Assembly (NCBI RefSeq): GCF_001402875.1
Contig: NZ_CP012946.1
Location: forward strand, 2,148,001-2,212,000
DNA: 64,000 bases
Direction: 5' to 3'
Origin: Blastochloris viridis
GTDB lineage: Bacteria; Pseudomonadota; Alphaproteobacteria; Rhizobiales; Xanthobacteraceae
Each line of letters begins with the position of its first letter. Positions within the stretch are counted from its first letter, which is position 1. Below the pieces are notes generated by a model that saw only the letters and a program-made list of their open reading frames with translations, did no database searches and had not been told where the DNA came from. Below are positions 27,071 through 36,018 of this stretch, one piece after another. The position numbers were made by a program, and so were the translations under genes.

Positions 27071-27772
27071 TCATTCGCCAGCGACGAAGTAATGCCACAC
27101 CCCGTCCGGCGCGATGCCGACGCGGTAGAAGATATAGGCCCCGAACTCCTGCATCTCGCGAAAATCCGACCCGGTGACGATCCGGAACAGCTCGACCATC
27201 TGCTCGGGGTCGAGCTGGCGGATTGGGTACCGCGCGAAATACGGCCAGATGAACATTTCCTGCGGCGTGCCCTGGTCGACGTGGACGAAGGGCGCATCCA
27301 TAAGGTCGACCAGGATGCCGAGCAGCTCGACGCCCTTGGAATCGGGAAAGGTCTTCTGCCACAGCGCGATCGGGTCGGACTCGTCGCCGAACGAGAACAC
27401 CGGCATCATCTCGTTCGACTGCATCGCGGTGACCAGCCTTTCGAGGCTGCCGCTTTTCGCCGCCTCCACGATACGGCTGCGCATGCGCGCGACCGGGGCC
27501 GGCAGCAGGCTGAGGTCGCTGATGACCGCGGGCGGCGTCTGGTCCGCATCCTTGCTCTTGGCGTCGTCGGGGCGCACGGCATGGGCGCCCTCGCCGGCCG
27601 GCGAGGGCGGACGCTTGGCGTCGGATGATTTCGGGTCGGCGGGTTTGGCCCCCGCCGGCGGAACCTGGATGGTCTCGGTGCGGACCTTGGTCTCGGCAAT
27701 CGCCGGCTGTGAGGCCGGCGCCAGAGAGGCAACCGCGGCGAGCATGGCAAGCAGGAGGCGCGAAGCAGACAT
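27071..27772 (-). CDS. Conserved hypothetical secreted protein
   Basis: The 233-residue protein starts with a signal peptide (hydrophobic core ~4-20, cleavage likely after PAIAE or nearby), then a low-complexity Pro/Lys/Asp linker to ~80 and a compact domain with LSLLPAPVARMRSRIVEAAKSG, WQKTFPDSKGVE, EMFIWPYFA, GSDFREMQEFGAYIFYRVGIAPDGVWHYFVAGE. I recognise the pattern as common in Rhizobiales but know no function. The 71-bp gap to ygfZ suggests possible co-transcription. Confidence 0.7.
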   Translation of the reverse strand: MSASRLLLAMLAAVASLAPASQPAIAETKVRTETIQVPPAGAKPADPKSSDAKRPPSPAGEGAHAVRPDDAKSKDADQTPPAVISDLSLLPAPVARMRSRIVEAAKSGSLERLVTAMQSNEMMPVFSFGDESDPIALWQKTFPDSKGVELLGILVDLMDAPFVHVDQGTPQEMFIWPYFARYPIRQLDPEQMVELFRIVTGSDFREMQEFGAYIFYRVGIAPDGVWHYFVAGE

Positions 27773-28001
27773 GCGGCGATCCTAACGTCGGTTGACGACG
27801 GGAGCGAGGCGTTGTGCCAGCCCGCCGCAATCTGCCAAACCGATTCCGCGCCCGCCTGCAAGCCGATGCTGCAACTGCGGATTTCGTCAGGCCACCGTGT
27901 CCGATTGGCCGACCAAACAAGCCTATGGCGTTAAGATTTTGATTTATCGCACATTCCTGCGAAACACGGCGTCCCGCACTTGTCGGACGTGCGCCAGCCG
28001 A

Positions 28002-28271
28002 TCACTGATGGGTGCGCTGGACGGTGTACTCGCCGGCGCGGATGCGCTCGGCCAGCGCCTCGGCAAAAACGGCCGCGGGCTCCTCGCCATAGGTCGCAAC
28101 AAGCTCCTGAAACGCCAGGAAAATCGCCGCCTGGGCCAGGCAGTCGGGATCGAGACCGTCGACCGCCGCCTCATCCCACGCCTCGCCGAGATAGCCGAGG
28201 GCGACCCGGCGCTGCTCCGCATCCGCAGCGGCATCGGCCTGGGTCGTCGAGCAGTGATGGAAGTCAGACAC
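28002..28271 (-). CDS. Small conserved hypothetical protein
   Basis: This 89-residue acidic, alpha-helical protein (AEQRRVALGYLGEAWDEAAVDGLDPDCLAQAAIFLAF) has no signal peptide or known motif. A GGAGAGG ribosome-binding site precedes the GTG at 28271, which supports it as a real gene. A CtrA-like site lies about 90-105 bp upstream. Function unknown; a regulatory or cell-cycle link is only suggested by that site. Confidence 0.6.
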   Translation of the reverse strand: MSDFHHCSTTQADAAADAEQRRVALGYLGEAWDEAAVDGLDPDCLAQAAIFLAFQELVATYGEEPAAVFAEALAERIRAGEYTVQRTHQ

Positions 28272-28359
28272 GGCACGCCTCTCCGCAGCATCCTCGGGCG
28301 GGGGCCGCCCAAATTCGCTGCGAACCTAGCACGCCGCCCCCTCAAATCGTCGACAGCGG

Positions 28360-28375
28360 GTTAATGATTATTTGA
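28360..28375 (-). promoter_or_regulatory. Possible CtrA-binding site
   Basis: The minus strand reads TCAA-N7-TTAAC, one mismatch from the CtrA consensus TTAA-N7-TTAAC known in alphaproteobacteria. It is about 90 bp upstream of the 28002-28271 gene. Such a short motif occurs by chance, but AT-rich matches are rarer in this GC-rich genome. Confidence 0.3.
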
Positions 28376-28486
28376 GAAACGGTTAACGCCCATGGTCTCA
28401 TTTTACCGAATCCGCGCCGCCCACCGGCTGAGACTTTGATTCCGCTTGTCGCGGCAACGGCTTGAGCGAGAGTCGGATTCGGCCGG

Positions 28487-29089
28487 TCAGTTGCTGTAGC
28501 GGGCGACGACGTCGTGGGCGAGCTTGGAGCCCTCGCTCAGGTAGCGCTCGACCGCAAGCGTCGCCGCCGGGGTGCAACTGCGGTAGGTCCGTTCGAACGC
28601 GACATAGCCGCTGTTGAAGCCGCGCGTGAGCTTGTCCTTGCGGTCCTCGCTCTGCGCCTCCGCCTCGATCAGCGCCTGCATCTCGTTGCGCCAGCGCTGG
28701 CCCTCCGGCGCGCCGCACAGCGGCCGCAGATAGTGCAGCGCACCCATGATCTCGGCGATCCGCATCAGGTCGCCCTCATAGGGCGGCGGCGGCGCCAACG
28801 GCAGCGCGACCGCCGGCTTGGCGTCCTCGGCCGGCGGCTTCGGACCCGGCGCGCCCTGCCCACTGCGGCCGCCGCTGGAATGGCGGGGCTGGGTCGGCTG
28901 GCTGGGCTGCAGCATCTGGGGCGGCGGCGGCGGACGGCGCGGCGCAAACAGATCGAAGAAGAACCAACCGCGCGGCGGCGGCGGCGGCCCCGGCGGCCCG
29001 CCGACACTGCCCGGCGGACGCAGTTGCGCCTCGGCGGGAGAAGCCGCGAGCAGGACCAAGAGCAGTGCGAGATGTCGCCACATCGCCAT
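28487..29089 (-). CDS. TIGR02301 family secreted protein
   Basis: The 200-residue protein has a signal peptide (LALLLVLLAASPAEAQ), a proline-rich linker (~25-95) and a C-terminal domain MGALHYLRPLCG...WRNEMQALIEAE...RGFNSGYVAFERTYRSCTPAA...RYLSEG, which matches the TIGR02301 family found almost only in Rhizobiales. Two conserved Cys (in PLCG and RSCTP) may form a disulfide in the periplasm. Function unknown. Confidence 0.75.
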   Translation of the reverse strand: MAMWRHLALLLVLLAASPAEAQLRPPGSVGGPPGPPPPPRGWFFFDLFAPRRPPPPPQMLQPSQPTQPRHSSGGRSGQGAPGPKPPAEDAKPAVALPLAPPPPYEGDLMRIAEIMGALHYLRPLCGAPEGQRWRNEMQALIEAEAQSEDRKDKLTRGFNSGYVAFERTYRSCTPAATLAVERYLSEGSKLAHDVVARYSN

Positions 29090-29169
29090 CAGATATGACG
29101 CGCTCCGCCGGCGCGGACAAGTCGCGCCCGACCGCTGGCGCCAAAATTACCGGATCGGACGGCGCCGCG

Positions 29170-29616
29170 CTACCAGGCAATGCCGAGGCTGGCGGCCGCC
29201 GCCGCGGCGAGTTCCGGCAGGCGGTCGGTGGTGGGGCGGGCGGCCAGCGCGGCACGGTCGACCCAGGCGACGTCGGGCGCTTCCGCGCTCGGCGCCGGCT
29301 CTCCGGCCAGCCACTCGGCCGCGAAGCAGGCGACCACCATGTGGCGCGCGACTCGGCCATCGTCGTCGCGGTGGATGATCTCGGCATGGCCGATGAAGGC
29401 CGCCGGCCGCACCTCGCAGCCGACTTCCTCGCGCACCTCGCGGCACAGCGCCTCCATCAGCGTTTCGCCAAGCTCGACCCCGCCGCCGGGAAGGCTCCAC
29501 AGCCCAGCCATCGGCTGGAAGCCGCGGCGGGCGACCAGCAGGCGGCCGCCGTGAAAGATGGCGGCGCTGGCGCCGAGCACCGGTGCGGCGGGGTAATGGC
29601 GGGAAACCGGGTCCAT
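29170..29616 (-). CDS. Nudix hydrolase
   Basis: The Nudix box is intact: GGVELGETLMEALCREVREEVG, that is G-x5-E-x7-R-E-x2-E-E-x-G (shown in overlapping form), following LVARRGFQPMAGLWSLPG. Nudix enzymes cleave nucleoside diphosphates linked to another group (NDP-X). The substrate, an ADP-ribose- or oxidised-nucleotide-like compound, cannot be inferred. The protein is a single 148-residue domain and starts at ATG 29616. Confidence 0.88.
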   Translation of the reverse strand: MDPVSRHYPAAPVLGASAAIFHGGRLLVARRGFQPMAGLWSLPGGGVELGETLMEALCREVREEVGCEVRPAAFIGHAEIIHRDDDGRVARHMVVACFAAEWLAGEPAPSAEAPDVAWVDRAALAARPTTDRLPELAAAAAASLGIAW

Positions 29617-29694
29617 GGCCGCCTCAGGGTCCTGACCAGTTCGCTTTGGCCAGATCGTCTTGACCGGATCGCTTTGCCGACTCGCTTCGGCCGG

Positions 29695-30210
29695 TCAGTC
29701 GGCAAACAGCGCGTCGACCTCGTCCTGGGTCTCGCTGGCCGATTCGACATCTTGCAGCGGCTTGCCGTGAATCACCGCGCTGGCTTCCGACAGGTGTTCC
29801 TTGAGGCTGGCGAGTGTCATCTCGACCACGGCGCGGGATTCCTCCTCCGACATCCCGATCGTCAGCGCCTCGCGGGCCGCGACGATGATGCTGGTCATGG
29901 TGCCCCCCAGTTCGTCGAGTCGGCGGCGCAGCACCAGCGGCGCCTGATGGTAGGCTTCGATGGCGAGGTCGCGCGCCTTGAAGGTCGAGCGCGAGAAGTG
30001 CTCGACATAATCCGCCGGTTCCCACGCCTGCAGTTCCTCGACGCAGCTCGGATCGTCGTTGACAATCTCGAGCAGCATGATCGCCTCGTTGAAGCGGTTC
30101 AGATAGTCGGTCGCCAGCCCCGTCTCCGGGTGCAGGTTCGCCGCCTTCAGTCGCTCCGGATCAATCCGCGGTCCGTGGGATCTGGTATGGTTCGCGTCAG
30201 CCAAGGTCAT
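29695..30210 (-). CDS. Conserved hypothetical protein
   Basis: The 171-residue, mostly helical, acidic protein (TDYLNRFNEAIMLLEIVNDDPSC, ADYVEHFSRSTFKARDLAIEAYHQAP, GTMTSIIVAAREAL) has no signal peptide and no recognised domain; I have seen related proteins in Rhizobiales genomes. The ATG at 30210 gives a coherent product. It lies divergent to the broken SRAP gene and 78 bp from the Nudix gene, which may share its transcript. Confidence 0.6.
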   Translation of the reverse strand: MTLADANHTRSHGPRIDPERLKAANLHPETGLATDYLNRFNEAIMLLEIVNDDPSCVEELQAWEPADYVEHFSRSTFKARDLAIEAYHQAPLVLRRRLDELGGTMTSIIVAAREALTIGMSEEESRAVVEMTLASLKEHLSEASAVIHGKPLQDVESASETQDEVDALFAD

Positions 30211-30294
30211 CGGTCGGCCGGTCGTGGTAGAAAATCCGGCCGATTATCCGGCCAACGGTTAAACATCCGGATAACGCCGATCTTACCATAGGTT

Positions 30295-30560
30295 ATGTGT
30301 GGACGCTTCGTCATCTCGTCTCCGGAGTCGCGGCTACGGGAGTGCTTCGGCATGGTCGGCCCGGCACCGCTCGGACCGCCGCGCTACAACGTGGCGCCGA
30401 CCCAGCCGATCCCGATCGTCCGGCTGAAGACAGCGTGCGCCGATTGGCACTGGTGCGCTGGGGCTTCCTGCCGGCCTGGGTCAAGGACCCGTCAGCGTTT
30501 GCGCTTCTGATCAACGCCCGTGCCGAGGGCCTGCTCGACAAGGCGGCCGGTCCGCCTTGA
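30295..30560 (+). pseudogene. SOS response-associated peptidase (SRAP/YedK) gene remnant, frameshifted and truncated
   Basis: ATG-TGT starts the SRAP catalytic Cys2 and MCGRFVISS...RYNVAPTQPIPIVRL in frame 1. The continuation RRLALVRWGFLPAWVKDPSAFALLINARAE lies in frame 3, so a one-base loss or two-base gain occurred near 30425-30445. The protein then ends after NARAE...DKAAG, far short of the ~220 residues of YedK/HMCES, which bonds abasic sites through Cys2. The His/Glu active-site part is gone. Real decay rather than a sequencing slip is supported by the missing 3' half. Confidence 0.75.
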
Positions 30561-30648
30561 TGGCGCAGCCGGCCTGAACAGGAGCCTTACGGTGCCACCC
30601 GGCGCGCCCTGCCCGGCCGAACCGGCCGGGCGTCGGCATGTTGCAGCG

Positions 30649-32322
30649 TCATGCCGCCCGCACCTCGGCAAGGAACTGGCCGACCTCGCGCTTCAGCAGT
30701 TCGGCCTGGCTGGCGAGTTCGTTGGCGGCGCCGAGCACCTGGTTGGCCGCTGAACTGGTCTCCTCGGTCGAGCGCGTCACCCCGGCGATGTTGGCGTTGA
30801 CCTCGGCGGTGCCGTTGGAGGCCTGCTGCACGCTGCGGGCAATCTCCCGCGTCGTCATGCCCTGCTGCTCGACCGCGGCGGCGATGGCGGCGGAGATGCC
30901 GTTCATGCGCTCGATGACCGCCGAGATCGCGCCGATCGCATCGACGGCGCTGCCGGTGGCGCCCTGGATCTCGGCGATTTGGCTGGCGATCTGCGCCGAG
31001 GCCTTGGCGGTCTGGTCGGCCAGTGTCTTGACCTCGCTCGCCACCACGGCGAAGCCGCGCCCGGCCTCGCCGGCCCGCGCCGCCTCGATGGTGGCGTTGA
31101 GCGCCAGCAGGTTGGTCTGGCCGGCGACGTTGCCGATCAGATCGACGATCTCGCCGATGCGCTCGGCTCCGGCCGACAGGCTCTTCACCTGGTTGACGGT
31201 GGCGCGGGCATCGTTGGCGGCGCCGGCGGCGATGCGGGCGGATTCCTCGACCTGGCGGGAGATCTCCTGCACCGAGGCCACCAGTTCCTCGGCCGCAGCC
31301 GCGACGCTGTGAACGTTGGTCGAGGCTTCCTCAGACGCCGCCGACACCGCAACCGACTGATGCGAGGTTTCCTCCGCGGTCGCGGTCAGGGTCTGGGCCG
31401 AGGCGCGCAGCTCGGTGGCGGCCGCCGACACGGTGTCGATGATGGCGCTGGTGACGCGGTCGAACTGGTGGACCAGGTTCTCGATCTTCTCGGCGTGGGC
31501 GTGGCGGGCGGCCTCCTCGCCGGCGTGGGCGGCCTCCAGCCGCTCTCGCTCCAGGGCGTGGCTCTTGAACACCTCGACCGCGGCGACCATCTCGCCGACC
31601 TCGGAGCGCCGATCGTAAACCGGAACCTCGACGGTGAGGTCGCCGCGCGCCAGCGCCGCCATGGTCGCGGTGATGCTGCGCAACGGCCGCACCACCGCGC
31701 CGAGCACCGTCCAGAAGCCGAAGCCGACGACGCCAAGGCTCGCCAGCGACAGCGCGGCCACCAGCATGCGGGCGTTGTCGTTGGAGCCCTTCGCGGCCTG
31801 GAACGCGCTGTGGGCCCGCTCGGTCTGCAGATCGACCAGCTTTTCGAGCACCGAGGTGATGGGGTCAACCGCCGCGTAGAGCCGTTCGGTCACGAAACGG
31901 TCGAGCGCGAGGCGATCCTGGCGGGCCATGATGTCGCGCAGCTCCGCCAGCGCCGGCTCGGCCGCCGACATCAGCCGCTTGGCATCGCGCACCAGCCGCG
32001 CCTCCTCGTCGTCGATCCCGATGGCGGCGGCGTAGGCGCCGAAGGTGCGGGCCGCGAGCGCAAGCGCCTCGTCCATCTGACGGCGGCCAACCTCGAACGG
32101 CGCGATGCCGGCGCGAACCTTGTGGGCGTTGTCGACAACGGACACGGCATAGGCGTCGCTGACGTGCTTGAGCAGATCCATCGGCTTCACGCGGTCGGCA
32201 TAGACCGACTGCAGGCCGTGCTCGGCGACGTCCGCCACGTGAAAGGTCGAAACGCCCAACAAGCCAAGGGCAATCGTCAACGCGGTCAACACCGCGAGCA
32301 GTCGGGCTTTGATTGTCGTCAT
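30649..32322 (-). CDS. Methyl-accepting chemotaxis protein
   Basis: This 557-residue receptor has TM1 (~10-30), a periplasmic helical ligand domain (~31-190), TM2 (~190-212, [20 protein letters not shown]), a HAMP domain (~213-265) and a long coiled-coil signalling domain. The signalling tip for CheA/CheW contact ([16 protein letters not shown], preceded by [25 protein letters not shown]) is intact. The ligand is unknown. GGAGGGAG precedes ATG 32322. It stands alone without other che genes. Confidence 0.92.
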   Translation of the reverse strand: MTTIKARLLAVLTALTIALGLLGVSTFHVADVAEHGLQSVYADRVKPMDLLKHVSDAYAVSVVDNAHKVRAGIAPFEVGRRQMDEALALAARTFGAYAAAIGIDDEEARLVRDAKRLMSAAEPALAELRDIMARQDRLALDRFVTERLYAAVDPITSVLEKLVDLQTERAHSAFQAAKGSNDNARMLVAALSLASLGVVGFGFWTVLGAVVRPLRSITATMAALARGDLTVEVPVYDRRSEVGEMVAAVEVFKSHALERERLEAAHAGEEAARHAHAEKIENLVHQFDRVTSAIIDTVSAAATELRASAQTLTATAEETSHQSVAVSAASEEASTNVHSVAAAAEELVASVQEISRQVEESARIAAGAANDARATVNQVKSLSAGAERIGEIVDLIGNVAGQTNLLALNATIEAARAGEAGRGFAVVASEVKTLADQTAKASAQIASQIAEIQGATGSAVDAIGAISAVIERMNGISAAIAAAVEQQGMTTREIARSVQQASNGTAEVNANIAGVTRSTEETSSAANQVLGAANELASQAELLKREVGQFLAEVRAA

Positions 32323-32587
32323 GTCTCCCTCCGGGAGCGTGGAGCCGAGACCGTGGCTGTTCCACGCTGGCTCTCATCCGGCCGCGTAACGGAGACGGCG
32401 TTAGTTATTGATTAAATGAAGCGCCGGAGATGAAATTGACGCACACAATTTTCCGAACGAGATGCACCAATCGTCGTCGCGTGCGCCACGCGGTTCCGGG
32501 CGACCGTTCGCGGAAACGCCCGCCGCAAGGTCCGAATCGGACAGGGTTCGGCGACTGGGCTGATCGGCCGGATTTGGCATCACAGCA

Positions 32588-34003
32588 TCACAGCACCTTG
32601 CCGGGGTTGAACAGGCCGCCCGGATCGAGCGCGCGTTTGACGGCGTGCATCAGGTCGAGTTCGACGGCGTCCTTGACGCCGGGCAGCAGCGCCCGCTTCA
32701 GCCGGCCGATGCCGTGCTCGGCCGAGATCGAGCCTTTGTGGCGGGCGACGACGGCGTGCACCGCGGCGTTCATCTCCTCCCAGCGGGCGAGGAACGCCGC
32801 CGTATCGGCACCAACCGGCTGGCTGACGTTGAAATGGATGTTGCCGTCGCCGAGGTGGCCGAACGGCACCACGCGCGAGCCGGGGACGACCGCCTCCACC
32901 GCCGCCGACGCCTCGGCGATGAAGGCCGGCGCCGCCGTCAGGGGCACCGAAACGTCGTGCTTGATCGAGGCGCCTTCCGGCTTCTGCGCCTCCGGAACGG
33001 TCTCGCGCAGCCGCCACAGCGCGGCGCGGGCGGCCAGGCTGTCGGCGATCACGGCGTCCTCGATCAGGCTGCCGCCATGAGCCTCGGCCAAAAGGTGCTC
33101 GAGCACGTCGCGCAGGCCGCCGGGGTCGGGCGAGGAGACCTCCAGCAGCACATACCAGGAATGCGTCCCGGCCAGGGGATCGCGACTGCCCGGAATATGG
33201 GCGAGCACGAAATCGAGGCAGATACGGGCCATCACCTCGAAGGTGGTGACGGCGGCGCCGGCATGGGCGCGGACGAGGCCGAGCAGCGCCAATGCCGCCT
33301 GCGGCGAGGCGACGCCGACCAGCGCGGTCTCGATCGAGCGCGGCGCCGGGAACAGCTTCAGCACCGCGGCGGTGATGATGCCGAGGGTGCCTTCGGCGCC
33401 GATGAACAGATGGCGCAGGTCGTAGCCGGTATTGTCCTTGCGCAACTTGCGCAGGCCGCGCCAGATGCGGCCGTCGGCCAGCACCACCTCCAGCCCGAGC
33501 ACGAGGTCACGGGCGGTGCCGTAGGCGATCACCTGGGTGCCGCCGGCGTTGGTGGCGAGGTTGCCGCCGATGGTGGCGGTGCCCTCGGCGGCGAGCGACA
33601 GCGGGAACAGCCGGCCGACCGCGGCGGCGGCATCCTGGGCCCGCTTCAGGGTGACGCCGGCCTCGCAAATCATGGTCTGGGTGTCGAGGTCGACTTCGCG
33701 GATGCGGTCGAGCCGGGCGGTGGAGAGCACCAGTTCGCGGCCGCTGCGGTCGGGAATCTGGCCGCCGACCAGGCCGGTATTGCCGCCCTGCGGCACGATC
33801 GGCGTCGCGGTTTCGCCGCACAGCCGCACCACCGCCGCCACCTCATCGGTCGAGCCCGGCCGGACCACCGCCCGCGCCACACCGGCGAACAGCCCGCGCG
33901 GCTCATTGAGGTAGGGCGCGCTGTCGGCGGAGCCGGTCAGGACGTGGCGCGCGCCGACCACGGCGGCGAGGCGATCGAGCAACGGGTCGGGCAACGCGGT
34001 CAT
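32588..34003 (-). CDS. FAD-linked 2-hydroxyacid dehydrogenase (GlcD / D-2-hydroxyglutarate dehydrogenase-like)
   Basis: The PCMH-type FAD domain is seen in VRPGSTDEVAAVVRLC, VPQGGNTGLVGGQIP and GTATIGGNLATNAGGTQVIAYG; the C-terminal FAD-linked oxidase domain has PFGHLGDGNIHFNV, SAEHGIGRLKR and LDPGGLFNPGKVL. Members oxidise D-2-hydroxy acids (glycolate, D-lactate or D-2-hydroxyglutarate) and pass electrons to a quinone or flavoprotein. I cannot separate these substrates by eye. ATG 34003 gives 471 residues. No glcE/glcF neighbours, which slightly favours a stand-alone D-lactate or D-2-HG enzyme. Confidence 0.87.
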   Translation of the reverse strand: MTALPDPLLDRLAAVVGARHVLTGSADSAPYLNEPRGLFAGVARAVVRPGSTDEVAAVVRLCGETATPIVPQGGNTGLVGGQIPDRSGRELVLSTARLDRIREVDLDTQTMICEAGVTLKRAQDAAAAVGRLFPLSLAAEGTATIGGNLATNAGGTQVIAYGTARDLVLGLEVVLADGRIWRGLRKLRKDNTGYDLRHLFIGAEGTLGIITAAVLKLFPAPRSIETALVGVASPQAALALLGLVRAHAGAAVTTFEVMARICLDFVLAHIPGSRDPLAGTHSWYVLLEVSSPDPGGLRDVLEHLLAEAHGGSLIEDAVIADSLAARAALWRLRETVPEAQKPEGASIKHDVSVPLTAAPAFIAEASAAVEAVVPGSRVVPFGHLGDGNIHFNVSQPVGADTAAFLARWEEMNAAVHAVVARHKGSISAEHGIGRLKRALLPGVKDAVELDLMHAVKRALDPGGLFNPGKVL

Positions 34004-34144
34004 CGGAGCGGACGTCCTGCTGCCGCCATGAAGCACGGCGTCCCGAAGAACGGGCGATGCCCGGCATCTCCGGCCGCGCGCGAAGCGGGGCGGCGTGGTG
34101 CCGGCCGTCCCGGCGCGCCGCCCGTTGCGCCGCGGCGCCTCGGC

Positions 34145-35875
34145 TCAGCCGCCCTCGCCGACCTTGGCGTTCTCGGCCTTGGATTTGGGCTCATCGGCGA
34201 GACCGTGCTTCAGCTTGGTTTCGATCTTCGCCAGATCATCCGGCTCGGGCTTGAGGTCGCGGGCGTGGCTCCACTGGAACACCGCTTCGAGCCTGCGCCC
34301 CACCTTCCAATAAGCGTCGCCGAGATGGTCGTTGATCACCGGATCGTCGGGCTTCAGCTCGATGGCGCGCTCAAGCTCCGCCACCGCCTCATCGACGCGG
34401 CCGAGCTTGAAATGCGCCCAGCCCAGGCTGTCGACGATATAGCCGTCATCCGGCCGAAGCTGGACGGCGCGGCGGATCATCTCGATTCCCGGCTCAAGGT
34501 TGATGCCCTGATCGATCCAGGAATAGCCGAGATAGTTCAGCACGTGCGGCTGGTCCGGAAACAGCTCCAGCGCCTTCTTGAAATCGACCTCGGCCCTCGA
34601 CCACTCCTTGGAGCGCTCAAGGCAGATGCCGCGGAAGTAATAGATCATCCAGTTCCGGCGTTCCGGCTGGTCGATGCTGTCAATTCCGGTGGTGTATACC
34701 TTCGCCGCATCCTCGAAATTCTTACGGCCGCGCAACACGTTGCCGAGCGCGAGCACCGCCTCCAGATCGTCGGGGTCGGCCTTCACCAACGCTTCGAGGT
34801 GTGCGCGCGCCTCGTCGGTGCGGTCGAGCAGGTCGAGGTTGAGGCCAAGCTGGATTTCGGCGTTGCGCTTCAGCGGCGACTTGTCGGGAATGCGCTCATA
34901 GACCTCGATCGCCAGTTCCGGCTTCTTCAGCGTCTCGTACAGGTCGGCCAGCGACAACAGCGCCAGCGGATGGGTCGGTGCCAGGAACAGCGCGAACTGC
35001 AGATAGATCAGGCCGAGGTCTTCGCCGCCCTGGCGGCCGAGCGCGGAGCCGAGGCCGTACAGCACCTCGGCGGCGCCATCCTGGGCCGAGCGCACCAAAG
35101 GCGGCAGGCTCTGGTCCTTCTCCAGCGTCTCGACGGCGTCGACCACCAGCGGGTGCTGCGGCATCGCCTTGTCGAAGGTGGCGTAGACGCGGAGCGCCTC
35201 CTCGCGCTGGCCGTTGCGCGACAGCCAGCGGGCGTAGGACTCCACCACCCGCAGCGCGGTCTGATCGGCCTTGTAGGCGCGCTCAAGCCGCTTGCCCGCC
35301 TCTTTCTTCTGGCCGGCGAGATCGAGAATCATGCCGGCGTGCATGTCGCGGAAGGTGGCGTACCAATCCGGCCCCTGCAGCTTGTCGAGCAGCTCGATCG
35401 CGCTCTTGGTGTCGCCGGCGCCATAGGCGGTCCAGGCGGCGAGCAGGGTCGCGGTGAGATCGGCGATCGGCGCGCGCACCGACTGGGCGAGCTGGGTCCG
35501 CGCCGTCTGGTACTGCCGGGCCTTGATGGCGCGGACTGCGATGGCGAGGCGGGCGATGCGGTGCTGGCGGTCGAGCTGCACCAGCCGCTCGCCGAGCGCG
35601 GCAGCATCGTCGATGTCGCCCTGCGCCAGCATCACCAGGAAGGCGCGCTCCATCACCTCGGTGTTTTTCGAATCGACGCGCAGCGCCGCCTTGAAAAAGG
35701 TGGTTGCGGAGGCATTGTCGCGCAACGAGCCGGCCAGGCGACCGGCAAGATAGCTGCCGGAGAGCGACAGCCGCCCGTAATCCTCGCCGGATGCGTCCGA
35801 GCGCGCGATCGCGGGCCCGGCCACGACGGATGAGATGGCGAGCGCGGCCACCAGCGAACGGCCTCTGATCGTCAA
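34145..35875 (-). CDS. Tetratricopeptide-repeat periplasmic protein
   Basis: About a dozen TPR-like units fill residues ~50-560; clear copies include PHVLNYLGYSWIDQGI, DDGYIVDSLGWAHFKLGRVDEA and DPVINDHLGDAYWKVGRR, a tail pattern seen in alphaproteobacterial envelope TPR proteins. The TTG at 35875 gives MTIRGRSLVAALAISSVVAG, a good signal peptide ending near AIARSDA, and has GAGG at about -12. The ATG at 35971 would add 32 residues of poor character. It is divergent to ispE. Function: envelope protein-protein scaffold, inferred. Confidence 0.78.
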   Translation of the reverse strand: MTIRGRSLVAALAISSVVAGPAIARSDASGEDYGRLSLSGSYLAGRLAGSLRDNASATTFFKAALRVDSKNTEVMERAFLVMLAQGDIDDAAALGERLVQLDRQHRIARLAIAVRAIKARQYQTARTQLAQSVRAPIADLTATLLAAWTAYGAGDTKSAIELLDKLQGPDWYATFRDMHAGMILDLAGQKKEAGKRLERAYKADQTALRVVESYARWLSRNGQREEALRVYATFDKAMPQHPLVVDAVETLEKDQSLPPLVRSAQDGAAEVLYGLGSALGRQGGEDLGLIYLQFALFLAPTHPLALLSLADLYETLKKPELAIEVYERIPDKSPLKRNAEIQLGLNLDLLDRTDEARAHLEALVKADPDDLEAVLALGNVLRGRKNFEDAAKVYTTGIDSIDQPERRNWMIYYFRGICLERSKEWSRAEVDFKKALELFPDQPHVLNYLGYSWIDQGINLEPGIEMIRRAVQLRPDDGYIVDSLGWAHFKLGRVDEAVAELERAIELKPDDPVINDHLGDAYWKVGRRLEAVFQWSHARDLKPEPDDLAKIETKLKHGLADEPKSKAENAKVGEGG

Positions 35876-36018
35876 GGAGGAATCCTCTGTTCCGCCGGCT
35901 GAGGCCGGCCATATCCAAGCGAGAATGGACGCTTTCCGTGGCGCGGGCAAGGACGACGGACCGCACCGCAAATTGCCTCTTGCGCCCGCCGCAAAGATGC
36001 GGTTGATCGGCCGCCTCC

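Noticed and set aside
32645..35833. Very long plus-strand open frame (over 1,000 codons)
   Set aside because: It is the antisense of the FAD-linked oxidase and TPR genes; high GC keeps antisense frames open, and both minus-strand genes have clear family motifs.
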